Positions 53,637 through 63,017 of a DNA stretch of 64,000 nt are shown here, piece after piece. Location: assembly GCA_012729535.1 (NCBI GenBank), contig JAAYCY010000009.1:1-64000 (forward strand), given 5' to 3'. The notes under the pieces were generated by a model. That model was not told the origin of the DNA, made no database searches, and saw nothing but the letters and a program-made list of their open reading frames with translations. This DNA is from Methanomicrobiales archaeon. Its GTDB lineage: Archaea; Halobacteriota; Methanomicrobia; Methanomicrobiales; Methanospirillaceae. A program made the position numbers and the translations under genes. The first letter of the stretch is position 1. The number at the start of each line of letters is the position of its first letter.

Positions 53637-54335
53637 ATGAATAATTCCGGTTTGATAAAAAAACATCTAATCCGGTATTTTTTTCAAAAAAATCCTGTTT
53701 TATCAATAATAATTCAAATTATCCTCATTCTTCTTCCCGTTTTACTTCTCTGGTATACCCAGAGCACAGCCGGATTTTTTGAGATCCTGGGATTATCATT
53801 CCTTTATCTCCTCCCTCCCATTGGAAAAATTACAATTATCACTGCAGGCATGGCCATTGGATTTTCCTGGCCCTATATCTGCCTTATTATAACATACGTT
53901 GATCTCATATCATGTCTGATCATCCTGTGGAATTTTGAACAAATCTCACAGGTATCTCAAATTCGTATCTGGGTCGAATATTTTAATGAGCGGGGGGAGG
54001 ATCTGGTATCCAGGTATCCATGGGTCAGGAGACATTGTTTTTTTGGTCTTTTCACGTTTGTATTCATTCCGGTTCAGGGCACTGGAGCAATTGGAGGGTC
54101 AGTATTAGGAAGGATCCTGAAACTAAATTCACGCTGTATATTCTCTGCAGTCATAATCGGATCAATCCTGCAAAGTATTACACTTGGGTTTCTCGTTTAC
54201 ATTTTTGAGAGATATCTTAATATCAACCTTTGGTACCTGGTTGGAATACTACTGATTGTATTTATTATTCCATCTACTCTTTCTCTGGTAATCCATATGA
54301 GAAAGAGAACAGGATCCAGAATAAAAAAAGATTAA
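53637..54335 (+). CDS. Small multidrug export-type membrane protein (Sm_multidrug_ex)
   Basis: This 232-residue membrane protein has five or six membrane segments. The family signature is [19 protein letters not shown] near residue 142, with [18 protein letters not shown] near residue 60 as another conserved block. COG2426 proteins were named putative small multidrug exporters, but transport has not been well shown. It is convergent with the pyrophosphatase gene with a 4-base overlap of the ends. The start is the first ATG and no strong ribosome binding site is seen. Confidence 0.82.
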   Translation: MNNSGLIKKHLIRYFFQKNPVLSIIIQIILILLPVLLLWYTQSTAGFFEILGLSFLYLLPPIGKITIITAGMAIGFSWPYICLIITYVDLISCLIILWNFEQISQVSQIRIWVEYFNERGEDLVSRYPWVRRHCFFGLFTFVFIPVQGTGAIGGSVLGRILKLNSRCIFSAVIIGSILQSITLGFLVYIFERYLNINLWYLVGILLIVFIIPSTLSLVIHMRKRTGSRIKKD

Positions 54336-56350
54336 AGAAAGATTGGTGCAAAGACCACTGCAACTATTGACATCAGCTTAAGCAGAATGTTAAGAGCTGG
54401 CCCTGCTGTATCCTTGAACGGATCTCCGACGGTGTCACCGGTAACCGCTGCCTTGTGGGCAAAGGATCCTTTTCCACCAGAGTGGCCCTGTTCAATATAT
54501 TTCTTGGTGTTGTCCCAGGCTCCACCGGAGTTTGCCATCATAACTGCTAACAGGAATCCGGCAGAGATAGAACCGACAAGAAGACCTGCAAGAGCATGGG
54601 AACCAAGGGCAATTCCAATCAAAATTGGAGCAGCGATTGCCATGACTCCGGGGATTACCATCTCACGGAGTGCTGCATTGGTTGAGATAGTAATACAGGA
54701 TGCATAGTCCGGATCCTGCTTTCCTTCCATGAGACCTGGTATGTCCTTGAACTGGCGACGGACTTCTTCGACAATATATCCTGCTGCCTTTCCGACTGCC
54801 TTCATGGCAAAGGATGAGAACAGGAATGGAAGCATGGCACCAATGAGGATACCAACAAAGACGACCGGTTCAAGCATGTTGACCATCTCAAGCTTTACAG
54901 CCTGGGTATAGGCAGCAAAGAGACCAAGAGCGGTCAGTGCTGCACCACCGATTGCAAAACCCTTTCCGATTGCTGCGGTTGTGTTTCCGACTGAATCAAG
55001 AGTATCAGTGATGGAACGAACTCCGGGTCCCTGATGACTCATCTCGGCAATTCCACCGGCATTGTCAGCAATTGGTCCGTATGCATCAACGGAGAGGGTA
55101 ATACCAAGGGTTGCAAGCATACCGACACCGGCAAGGGCTACACCATAGATACCACCAAAGTAGTTGGCAATCAGGATTGCTACGGCAACAATAAGAACCG
55201 GAACAAAGGTTGACTCCATACCCACTGCAAGACCGGCAATAATATCAGTTGCAGCACCGGTCTCAGCAGATTTGACAATGGACTGAGTTGGTTTATGGTC
55301 ATAAGACGTGTAGTACTCGGTCACAATACCGATGAGGAACCCGCCGACAAGACCGGCAATACAAGCAAAAAAGATACCAATGTTACCCGGAGCAAGCATA
55401 TCAACGAGGAAATAAACTGCAACAACCGTAAGCAGGAGACCTGCAAAAGTTCCCGAGTTGAAAGCCTTGTGGATTGCATGTGCCTCGTTCTTGCTGGTTC
55501 TGACAAAGAAGGAACCTATGACAGATGCAATGATTCCAAGACCGGCGATGAGCATAGGAAGGGCAATCAGGTTCATGGAGGGGACACCAGGGAACTGGCT
55601 TGCCATGCCTGCAGTTGCACCGATAAGCATGGTTGCAATGACAGCACCGACATAGGATTCGTACAGGTCTGCACCCATACCGGCGATATCACCAACATTG
55701 TCTCCGACATTGTCTGCGATAACTGCAGGATTACGGGGATCATCTTCCGGAATGCCTGCTTCTACCTTTCCGACAAGGTCTGCACCAACATCGGCTGCCT
55801 TGGTAAAGATACCACCACCAACACGGGCAAAGAGTGCAATAGATGATGCACCAAGTGAGAAACCGGAAAGGATACTGATAGTTGCCTCATCCGTTGCACC
55901 GGTGATTCCGGTCATCAGGAAGAACATGAGGGAAAGACCCATCATACCTAGTCCGACGACTGTCAGACCCATGACCATACCTGCGGAGAATGAGACCTTA
56001 AAGGCCGATGCCATCCCCTGTTTTGCAGCATTTGCAGTCCTGACATTTGCTTTTGTTGCGGAGAACATGCCGATAAACCCGGCAAGTGCAGAAAGACCTG
56101 CACCAACAACATAACAAACAGCGGTGAGAGGGTTAATGATCAAAGACAGAACTACCGCAAGAACAATAACAAATACCAAAATAGCAGTGTACTGCCTTTT
56201 CAGATATGTCATTGCACCAAGATGAATGGCTGCGGATATCTTCTGCATCAGTTCATCACCCGGAGACTCTTTCTTCATCCGGGTATAGCTGATACCAGCA
56301 AAGATAAGCCCGATAAGGGCACAAACAGGTACAATATATAACATGTCCAT
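54332..56350 (-). CDS. hppA: Membrane-bound ion-translocating pyrophosphatase
   Basis: This 672-residue pump couples pyrophosphate hydrolysis to Na+ or H+ export. It has about 16 membrane segments and the substrate-site motifs [20 protein letters not shown] near residue 195, [19 protein letters not shown] near residue 220 and [11 protein letters not shown] near residue 615. The segment [14 protein letters not shown] has Ala and Gly at the two places that read Lys and Thr in K+-independent pumps, so this is the K+-dependent type. Archaeal members of that type mostly pump Na+. I start at the ATG at 56350, with GGATG upstream, and reject a GTG 9 bases earlier. Confidence 0.94.
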   Translation of the reverse strand: MDMLYIVPVCALIGLIFAGISYTRMKKESPGDELMQKISAAIHLGAMTYLKRQYTAILVFVIVLAVVLSLIINPLTAVCYVVGAGLSALAGFIGMFSATKANVRTANAAKQGMASAFKVSFSAGMVMGLTVVGLGMMGLSLMFFLMTGITGATDEATISILSGFSLGASSIALFARVGGGIFTKAADVGADLVGKVEAGIPEDDPRNPAVIADNVGDNVGDIAGMGADLYESYVGAVIATMLIGATAGMASQFPGVPSMNLIALPMLIAGLGIIASVIGSFFVRTSKNEAHAIHKAFNSGTFAGLLLTVVAVYFLVDMLAPGNIGIFFACIAGLVGGFLIGIVTEYYTSYDHKPTQSIVKSAETGAATDIIAGLAVGMESTFVPVLIVAVAILIANYFGGIYGVALAGVGMLATLGITLSVDAYGPIADNAGGIAEMSHQGPGVRSITDTLDSVGNTTAAIGKGFAIGGAALTALGLFAAYTQAVKLEMVNMLEPVVFVGILIGAMLPFLFSSFAMKAVGKAAGYIVEEVRRQFKDIPGLMEGKQDPDYASCITISTNAALREMVIPGVMAIAAPILIGIALGSHALAGLLVGSISAGFLLAVMMANSGGAWDNTKKYIEQGHSGGKGSFAHKAAVTGDTVGDPFKDTAGPALNILLKLMSIVAVVFAPIFL

Positions 56351-56470
56351 TCGTTTCACATCCAGTCAGAGACTGTGTATCGAGACGGTGATCTGTTATT
56401 ATTCGATGATTATACGTAAATAACGATACGAATGGCAATCGGTTGATTTATATAATGGATTGACAGGTGA

Positions 56471-57457
56471 ATGGATGAGTTACCCCAGCGCAGAACAATG
56501 TCCACAAGCCCTTTCTCATCCACATGCATTATGTGTGTGATGCACCTCCGCCTTGTGATTTTGCTTTTGTTGATAGTTCCTGCCCATGCATCGAATATAA
56601 CAGAAAAAACTGAATACGATGATCTTGCTTTTCTGATGTCTGATGAAGAACAGGCCAGGATTCTGATACATTTTGAGTCCGGTGCATTTGACTTTGCAGA
56701 AAGAACAGAAATCATCCCTCACCTGGAATTGCTTTGCCATAATCTGGCAACAGGACTTGCATCAAGGGGAGAATATGAGAAAGCCATAGAGGTTCTCCAT
56801 CTTATTCCACCAGAATCACTTAGTAGGGAAAACCAAATCCTCCTCGCATTTTTATCCTCCCGACTGGGAGATACAAATTCTGCATTAATGTATCTGAATG
56901 AACTCTCTATTCAATATCCATGTGACCCCCTTCTTGACAATGCCCGGTCATACATCCTGGTAACATCCGGGCAACCAGACATGGCACACAGTATCCAGGA
57001 AAAAGTCATAAAACAGATCCCGGATTATGCTCCGGCCCAGGATACCTGGGGAACAATACTCGCTGCAAATGGAAATCTAAAAGAATCAGAACGGTACTTA
57101 TCGTATGCATACCAGGATCTTTCTGATGATGCAGAAGTCCTCACTCACCTTGCCAGTGTTAAGGCAGCTCTTGGAAAAACTGCAGATGCACAGGACCTCT
57201 ACCAAAAAGCAGTTAATTCAGACCCGGCATATGGAGGGGGTCAGAAAGAGTACGCCGGGTTACTTATGAAACTTGGAAGATACCCGGAAGCGAAAAAAGT
57301 AATCCGGACAGCATTAAGGCTTATGCCAGGTGATGCAGAGCTCATTGCCTGGGAGCAGGAACTTGATGCCATCCTGATGTCATGGTATGTCAAACAGGAG
57401 CAGGAGGCAGAAAAACCTCTTCTTAAAAAGCGAGTGGTTCAGGTGAATCATTCATAA
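56471..57457 (+). CDS. Exported tetratricopeptide-repeat protein
   Basis: This 328-residue protein has a hydrophobic signal segment around residues 24-40 (MHLRLVILLLLIVPAHASN). The real start may be the Met at residue 10 or 24 rather than the first ATG. About seven TPR-like units follow from residue 90 (GEYEKAIEVLHLIPPES, GDTNSALMYLNELS, GNLKESERYLSYAY, GRYPEAKKVIRTAL). It probably acts outside the membrane as a scaffold. It overlaps the convergent polB gene by 35 bases at the 3' end. Confidence 0.78.
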   Translation: MDELPQRRTMSTSPFSSTCIMCVMHLRLVILLLLIVPAHASNITEKTEYDDLAFLMSDEEQARILIHFESGAFDFAERTEIIPHLELLCHNLATGLASRGEYEKAIEVLHLIPPESLSRENQILLAFLSSRLGDTNSALMYLNELSIQYPCDPLLDNARSYILVTSGQPDMAHSIQEKVIKQIPDYAPAQDTWGTILAANGNLKESERYLSYAYQDLSDDAEVLTHLASVKAALGKTADAQDLYQKAVNSDPAYGGGQKEYAGLLMKLGRYPEAKKVIRTALRLMPGDAELIAWEQELDAILMSWYVKQEQEAEKPLLKKRVVQVNHS

Positions 57458-58862
57458 AATCATACACTTTTGGTTGTAGTGTCATCAGATCAAGGGCGAT
57501 GGCAATTGCCGGGGTCGGCTGAATGTTCATCTGCTTTTGAAAAGCAGTCTGACTCTGCCATGTTCCGGAATTAATACCGAGGACATTGCGGTACCTGCTG
57601 ATGCCATAAATATGTACATGACCGGTATGCACCACTTCAGGGATGGGATCAATGATGAGCCGGTCAGTTATATCTGCAGCAATGGGAGTCCTCTTTCCAT
57701 AACATGGGGCAAGATGTCTGCGCTTGAGCATTTCAGGGATAATATCATATGCTTTTTCATAACTGGCACCAGGCATAAGCCCGATAAGGTCATCAAATGA
57801 CCTGCCATGATACATCATAACCCTGACACCCTGAAGATTAACAACTGCCGGATTTTCAACAAAAATGCAGTTATCCGGGTAATGATTCCTGAATTTTTCA
57901 GGGATAACCGGCTGAGGTTCTGCACCACGCACTACGTCATGGTTTCCTGGAGCGAGAATTATTTTCAAACGCGATGGCAGGTCTGCAAACATTTTTCCCA
58001 ATATGTCATATTGTTCATAAATATTCGCAATCACGAGTTCTTTCTCCTGGTCAGGGTATATTCCTATCCCATCCACAAGATCTCCGGCAACAAGAAGGTA
58101 TGAGACTTCACTGTCACAAAGCCAGTTTGCAAACCGGTTCCATGCATCTTCCAGGAACGTGTCACTTCCGATATGAATATCTGATATCAGGACTGCAGCT
58201 CCCGGATGATCACTCGTATAGGGAACATATGAAAAGGGAATATCCGGCCTGAATATCTGGTCGGCAAAAATCAGGTTTCCTTCCTGTGAAAGAGAACCAC
58301 GCACACCAATAACCTCATCAGGTACTATCCGTTCAGCCTCAGTAAAATCAGAGCGATCTTTATTAAAGAGCACTGAAACAGACCCTGTCGGATCTTCAAT
58401 CTCCACCAGCCGGTGACCCTTGTTTGTACTGCGGACATCCATTACCATACCACATACTGCAAACTCTTCCTGTCTGAACCGGCTGTTTCTTTTTAATGCT
58501 TCAATTGGAACCGAATTACACCGTCCTTTTATCATTCCGGACAGATGGGTATACCGGTCATGAAAATAAGGAATATAATCTTCAACCCTTCCAACCGGCC
58601 TGCAGGTGCCCGTGCGGCCTGAAATAACATCAACTTCAGGATCACACAGAAACCTCATTCCATCCCGTGAGGGCAATAATCCGGGAATATGCCTGAGTGA
58701 AACGACAACACAATCCTTTGGAACACCTGATATTATCTGGTCAATAAGCCTCTCGTCCTTTTGTTCCCGGATATATCTGACCACATCAGGATGAACCTGG
58801 AGTTTTGTGTCCAGGAAACGTTCCACGATCAAGGTGCTGTCAAGCATTCGCACCAGTACCAT
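57423..58862 (-). CDS. polB: DNA polymerase D small subunit (DP1)
   Basis: This 479-residue subunit carries the 3'-5' exonuclease of archaeal DNA polymerase D. After an N-terminal region (to about 150) comes an OB-fold domain (MVMDVRSTNKGHRLVEIEDP, in part). A calcineurin-like phosphoesterase domain follows, with the metal motifs SDIHIGS near residue 228, VAGDLVDG near residue 258, APGNHDVVRG near residue 305, MYHGRSFDDL near residue 350 and HTGHVHIYG near residue 422. All metal ligands look present. The start may instead be the Met six codons later. The large subunit gene is not in the window. Confidence 0.93.
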   Translation of the reverse strand: MVLVRMLDSTLIVERFLDTKLQVHPDVVRYIREQKDERLIDQIISGVPKDCVVVSLRHIPGLLPSRDGMRFLCDPEVDVISGRTGTCRPVGRVEDYIPYFHDRYTHLSGMIKGRCNSVPIEALKRNSRFRQEEFAVCGMVMDVRSTNKGHRLVEIEDPTGSVSVLFNKDRSDFTEAERIVPDEVIGVRGSLSQEGNLIFADQIFRPDIPFSYVPYTSDHPGAAVLISDIHIGSDTFLEDAWNRFANWLCDSEVSYLLVAGDLVDGIGIYPDQEKELVIANIYEQYDILGKMFADLPSRLKIILAPGNHDVVRGAEPQPVIPEKFRNHYPDNCIFVENPAVVNLQGVRVMMYHGRSFDDLIGLMPGASYEKAYDIIPEMLKRRHLAPCYGKRTPIAADITDRLIIDPIPEVVHTGHVHIYGISRYRNVLGINSGTWQSQTAFQKQMNIQPTPAIAIALDLMTLQPKVYDFMNDSPEPLAF

Positions 58863-58974
58863 CTATCTGATAAGGGAAATACCTCGCCCGGTCCTTACAA
58901 AAAACCAGAATTGATTGTAGTTAACGGATACCAGAACAATTAAGGACACCGTTAAAAAATCTAATACAGACATC

Positions 58975-59688
58975 ATGGCTGATAAAAACACGAAAGGATC
59001 ATTCATCGAAAATATCCGGGCATTCTGGAAGAGTGAGGGACAGATTCCGTCTGCGGTTCGGGAGATAGCATCAGTTCTCATAGCCGTAGGCGCAGTTGTA
59101 GCGGTGCTTCTGATTGTCTGTGGAACATGGCCGGCAATAGTTACTATAGAATCCGAGAGCATGGTCCCGCACATGAATGTTGGTGACCTGGTCCTTGTCG
59201 TTGCAGGAGACAGGTATGGGACACTCCAGAGCCTTGAGGAAGGGAACGTAAGCGGACACGAAAAGTTTGGAATGCCTGGAGACGTCATCATCTACCGGCC
59301 AAATGGGAATACCGAACTACATCCGATAATACACCGGGCGATGATGTGGGTAGATAAAGGTGACCAGATTGTTGTCTCATCAGGTCTGAATACCTTAACG
59401 TATACTGCCCCCCACGAGGGTTACATAACCAAGGGTGACAATAACCCGGTTATCGACCAGGTCGGCTGGTCAAATTACCGTAACCTTGGCGGACCCATTG
59501 AACCGGTTAAAAAAGAATGGATTATTGGAAAGGCAACATATTCAGTCCCTTACATCGGGTATCTTCCACTCAATATTGTACCAGTTATTATTATCGTTGT
59601 ACTTCTGATGGTTCTTCATGAGCTTTACCTGAGAAGGTGCGCAAAACGTGAAGAAGAACAGAATAAACTAAAAAAGGGCAGGTCATGA
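58975..59688 (+). CDS. sipS: Signal peptidase I, archaeal type
   Basis: This 237-residue membrane protease removes signal peptides from exported proteins, of which this window encodes many. An N-terminal membrane segment (about 28-55) leads to the catalytic Ser in IESESMVPHMNVGDLVLV near residue 60. The His of the archaeal Ser-His pair lies in HPIIHRAMMWV near residue 120, and TKGDNNPVIDQ near residue 157 is the third conserved block. A second membrane segment (about 205-225) ends in the basic tail. It overlaps cofH by four bases, a coupling with no obvious functional reason. Confidence 0.92.
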   Translation: MADKNTKGSFIENIRAFWKSEGQIPSAVREIASVLIAVGAVVAVLLIVCGTWPAIVTIESESMVPHMNVGDLVLVVAGDRYGTLQSLEEGNVSGHEKFGMPGDVIIYRPNGNTELHPIIHRAMMWVDKGDQIVVSSGLNTLTYTAPHEGYITKGDNNPVIDQVGWSNYRNLGGPIEPVKKEWIIGKATYSVPYIGYLPLNIVPVIIIVVLLMVLHELYLRRCAKREEEQNKLKKGRS

Positions 59689-60773
59689 CACTAAGAACTC
59701 TTCTTGCAGACACCTTAAACGGTCACCGGCTGACTGAAGAGGAAGCAGCCTTCTTATTTTCCGTGACCGGAACAGATGTCTATGACTTGTTCATAGCAGC
59801 AGATAAAATCTGTAGAAGAAAAAATGGAGATCGCATAACCTTTGTCAGGAACCAGAATATTCATATAACCAATATATGTAAAAACCTCTGTAATTTTTGC
59901 GGATTTGGAAAAGCAAAAAAAAGTCTTGATGCTTATCAATTAGGAGAAGAGGAGATAAAAAAACAGATCCGGGATGCAAAAGAAAGGGGGGTTACTGAGA
60001 TTTGTTTCCTGTCTGGTGTCCATCCTGATTTTACCCTGGAAACATACATACAGTTCATGACGTGGGTGCATGAAATTCATCCTCAAGTCCACATTCATGC
60101 ATTTTCACCAGACGAAGTTGATTACGTTGCCAGGAAAGCAGATATTCCAACAACAAAAGCCCTGAAAATTCTCATGGAGGCAGGTCTTGGAACCCTTCAG
60201 GGGACTGCTGCAGAAATCCTTGTAGATGATGTCAGAAAGACCATCTGCCCTGCAAAAGTGAAGAGTGATGTATGGGAACGTATTGCACGTGAAGCTCATG
60301 GACTGGGGCTTCGTTCAACAGCTACCATCATGTATGGCACAACAGAATCATACCTGGACCGTGCAAATCATCTGAATCGTATCAGGTCTATTCAGGATGA
60401 TACCGGTGGATTTACTGAGATGGTCCTGCTCTCATTCATTCACTATAAAACACCCCTCTTTGAAAGAGGACTCGTTAAAACAGGTCCAACCGGTCGTGAT
60501 GACCTTGTAACAACTGCAGTATGCCGGTTATTTTTGGATAATTTTGATCACATACAGGTTTCCTGGCCAAAACTTGGAATTAAACTAACTCAAATGACCC
60601 TTCTTGCCGGAGCAGATGACCTGGCAGGGACCATGTACCTTGATGATGTTACCGGAGAAGCAGGAGGGGGAGGAACAGAAGAATATCTCGATCCTAGTGA
60701 GATGGAACATATCTGTTCGGATATTGGGAGAACCCTGGTTGAACGGACTACTCTCTATGCCAAATTCGAATGA
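59685..60773 (+). CDS. cofH: F420 precursor (FO) synthase subunit CofH
   Basis: This 362-residue radical SAM enzyme joins tyrosine-derived 4-hydroxybenzyl to 5-amino-6-ribitylaminouracil; CofG then completes the deazaflavin FO of coenzyme F420. The cluster motif is CKNLCNFCGF near residue 66, followed by CFLSGVHPDF and HAFSPDEVDYV near residue 145 and GLGTLQGTAAEILVD near residue 175, which favour CofH over CofG. Length is normal. The ATG overlaps the stop of the signal peptidase gene by four bases. The cofG gene is not seen here. Confidence 0.9.
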   Translation: MTLRTLLADTLNGHRLTEEEAAFLFSVTGTDVYDLFIAADKICRRKNGDRITFVRNQNIHITNICKNLCNFCGFGKAKKSLDAYQLGEEEIKKQIRDAKERGVTEICFLSGVHPDFTLETYIQFMTWVHEIHPQVHIHAFSPDEVDYVARKADIPTTKALKILMEAGLGTLQGTAAEILVDDVRKTICPAKVKSDVWERIAREAHGLGLRSTATIMYGTTESYLDRANHLNRIRSIQDDTGGFTEMVLLSFIHYKTPLFERGLVKTGPTGRDDLVTTAVCRLFLDNFDHIQVSWPKLGIKLTQMTLLAGADDLAGTMYLDDVTGEAGGGGTEEYLDPSEMEHICSDIGRTLVERTTLYAKFE

Positions 60774-61145
60774 TTATAACCCGCGCTTGACCTGCCGGAT
60801 ATCAGCCCCGGCAACATTTGCACCCCTGAAATCAGCCCGGGTGATTGTTGATCCATGTAATCGTGCACCCTGTAAATTGGCATTCAGGAACACGGCATCA
60901 GTAAGATCAGTATTTGAAAGATTAGCCCGGGTCAGATCAGCACCAGCAAAATTTGCTTTTTTCATATGGCAAAATTCAAAATCAACCTCCTGAAGTTTTG
61001 CACCGTTTAAATTTATACCATCCAGTGTAAGACCTGTCAGGTGAGCCCCCCTGAGGTCCGGACGTTTTCTTGGGTTTTCTGCCTTCCATTTATTCCAGGA
61101 AGCCACCCCTCCTTTTATTGCCTCTACCTGCGCTTCGTCTGCCAT
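60774..61145 (-). CDS. Pentapeptide-repeat protein
   Basis: This 123-residue protein (ATG at 61145; the frame opens one codon further to TTG) has about 40 residues of charged N-terminus and then some 14 pentapeptide units of the A(D/N)LxX type (LRGAHLTGLTLDGINLNGA, in part; ADLTRANLSNTDLTDAVFLNA). These make a right-handed quadrilateral beta-helix. Some such proteins mimic DNA and bind gyrase, but no such role can be claimed from sequence. It is convergent with cofH with no gap. Confidence 0.85.
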   Translation of the reverse strand: MADEAQVEAIKGGVASWNKWKAENPRKRPDLRGAHLTGLTLDGINLNGAKLQEVDFEFCHMKKANFAGADLTRANLSNTDLTDAVFLNANLQGARLHGSTITRADFRGANVAGADIRQVKRGL

Positions 61146-61261
61146 CAACCAATCTATGTGTTTATGTGCTGGATACGGGTATATCTGTTATCAGGCGCGG
61201 TGAGTGGAGTATGATTGCTATTGATTACTATCAGGATAGGAAACCTTTTTGAGTTCAGTAC

Positions 61262-62398
61262 ATGATGACTGAGGGTATGAAACGCAGCGTAATTATTATA
61301 TTAACCGGCATCGCTGCATTGGTGCTCAGTGTAAACATTTGTACCGCTGCATTTGCACCTGAATTTGAAATGATGCCCCTCAGCATGAAAACTCCATCCG
61401 ATGCAACACCCTACAATGATGAAGGATTCATAATAGAAGCTGACAGTATGGTAAACAAGATTTCTAACTCGACCATCCCCACCGGGACGAAATTAAGCGA
61501 AGTAACCGATGCTTATTATCGCCTGATAATGGAGAATGTGAGTCCAGAATTTCTTGATACTGCGAATAATATCGTGGGATACCTGTTTTACACATCACAG
61601 GCAGGATCTACTTACAAAGAATACCATGATTACCTAAAGTCTGTATCTAGAACCAGCGACGGTTCAGAGTATTATACGCTTGTAGACCAATACACCCAGG
61701 TAGCTGCTGAGTTCTGGAATCGGATATCAGATCGTTACCCGAACGCAACAATGTATGTCCTGCCCTCAGCTTCTGCCCCAATGCCCACTGATGAAAGTAG
61801 TACTGATGGAAATATTCTAAAAGGACTGGAAACTGGTATACCAATGACACAAAAACTGCCTGATCCCACCGCTCCTGACCAGACAGAGAGTGTTAAAACA
61901 TCTGTCACCCGGTGGTTTGAGGATTATGTTGAAAACGCCGAGCCGGATGAGGTTGATCCCTTAACAAACGAAGTAAAAACTACTGCCGGACACCTGTTTT
62001 TGACCGGTGAAGGACTTCAATGGGCAGACAGTACGTACATGGATCTTATCAGCAAGAATGTGGCCGAGGATTTCTATGAAAAGGCGCAGTATATCAGCGC
62101 ATTCTTTTACCTGATCTCACAGGCCCGGGAATCATACCAGGATTATATTGATGACCGGACCTATGTCTCCTCTGTTTCATATGGAGATGAGAATTACGAA
62201 AAAGCGAAGAAATATTACAATGAAGCAGAAAAATCTATTGAATATTTCAAAGACGTTATGTCCGGAACCAACAACACTCTCCCGGTTTTCCCGCAATTTG
62301 GTGAAGTAGCATTAGCTGGAAGTGAATGGGACAATTATGGTGCCTTTGGATATATTACAGATTCTATGGCTGAGTCTTTGGGATGGAATGCTGAATAA
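61262..62398 (+). CDS. Exported alpha-helical protein with an internal duplication
   Basis: This 378-residue exported protein has a signal peptide (about residues 7-30). Its mature part appears to be two related helical units: about 55-165 (YYRLIMENVSPEFLDTANNI, FYTSQAGSTYKEYHDYL) and about 215-335 (YMDLISKNVAEDFYEKAQYI, FYLISQARESYQDYI). The pattern Y-x2-LI-x-NV-x2-(D/E)F followed by F-Y-x-(S)Q-A-x3-Y-x-(D/E)Y is shared. I recognise no family. The start could be the first ATG or the Met at residue 6. The DJ-1 paralog follows 34 bases later, so the two may be co-transcribed. Confidence 0.75.
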   Translation: MMTEGMKRSVIIILTGIAALVLSVNICTAAFAPEFEMMPLSMKTPSDATPYNDEGFIIEADSMVNKISNSTIPTGTKLSEVTDAYYRLIMENVSPEFLDTANNIVGYLFYTSQAGSTYKEYHDYLKSVSRTSDGSEYYTLVDQYTQVAAEFWNRISDRYPNATMYVLPSASAPMPTDESSTDGNILKGLETGIPMTQKLPDPTAPDQTESVKTSVTRWFEDYVENAEPDEVDPLTNEVKTTAGHLFLTGEGLQWADSTYMDLISKNVAEDFYEKAQYISAFFYLISQARESYQDYIDDRTYVSSVSYGDENYEKAKKYYNEAEKSIEYFKDVMSGTNNTLPVFPQFGEVALAGSEWDNYGAFGYITDSMAESLGWNAE

Positions 62399-62432
62399 TG
62401 AGAAAAAAATCCCGAAAATAACCTCTTTTTTT

Positions 62433-63014
62433 ATGAAGATCCTCATAGCAGTACCCCCGGCCCAGTACCACGACAAAGAGCTTGCACAGGTTTTAGCTGT
62501 TTTCGACCAGAACAAAATGCCATACGATTTCGCCTCGCGTGAAGCAGGCCAGGCAAAGGGCACGTTTGGAGGGAGGGTGTATGTCCAGCTCAGCTTTGAA
62601 GATGTGATACTGACCAGGGAAGAGGAATTTGATGCTCTTACCATTCTTGGAGGACATGGAGCCCAGGCACATTTCTGGAATAATGCAGATCTTCTGGAAC
62701 TGGTCAAGATATTCAGAATTCATAAAAAGGTCATCGGAGGAATCAGTACCGGGCCAGTTGTTATGGCCAGGGCAGGCATTTTGAAAAAAAAGCCGGCAAC
62801 AGTTATCGCAGGACCTTCCATCAGGGAAATGATGAAGATGGATGTAAAGTTCGAAGATAAACCAGTAGTATTCCTCGACCGCCTGGTAACAGCCCGTGAG
62901 CCAGGCGATGCAAAACGGTTTGCAGAGCTGATTGTAGAATACCTTCTTGGAAATCCGGAATTTAATGGACCTCAGGTTGTCCCTGCCCCGAATAAACTGG
63001 GTTTTGATATCTGA
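62433..63014 (+). CDS. DJ-1/PfpI-like protein lacking the catalytic cysteine (second copy)
   Basis: This 193-residue protein is the close paralog of the product of 23755-24321: MKILIAVPPAQYHDKELAQV, LGGHGAQAHFWNN, VIGGISTGPVVMARAGILKKK. The nucleophile elbow has Ser-Thr where DJ-1/PfpI proteins have Cys-His. I start at the ATG at 62433; an open frame of 37 codons upstream lies inside the end of the preceding gene. The conserved Glu near residue 15 is kept. A modified serine nucleophile or a pure binding function are both possible. Confidence 0.82.
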   Translation: MKILIAVPPAQYHDKELAQVLAVFDQNKMPYDFASREAGQAKGTFGGRVYVQLSFEDVILTREEEFDALTILGGHGAQAHFWNNADLLELVKIFRIHKKVIGGISTGPVVMARAGILKKKPATVIAGPSIREMMKMDVKFEDKPVVFLDRLVTAREPGDAKRFAELIVEYLLGNPEFNGPQVVPAPNKLGFDI

Positions 63015-63017
63015 TAT

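Noticed and set aside
55295-55846. Long plus-strand frame opposite the pyrophosphatase
   Set aside because: The minus-strand protein is a clear full-length pyrophosphatase, and the antisense frame is Cys-rich nonsense of the kind produced by reverse reading.
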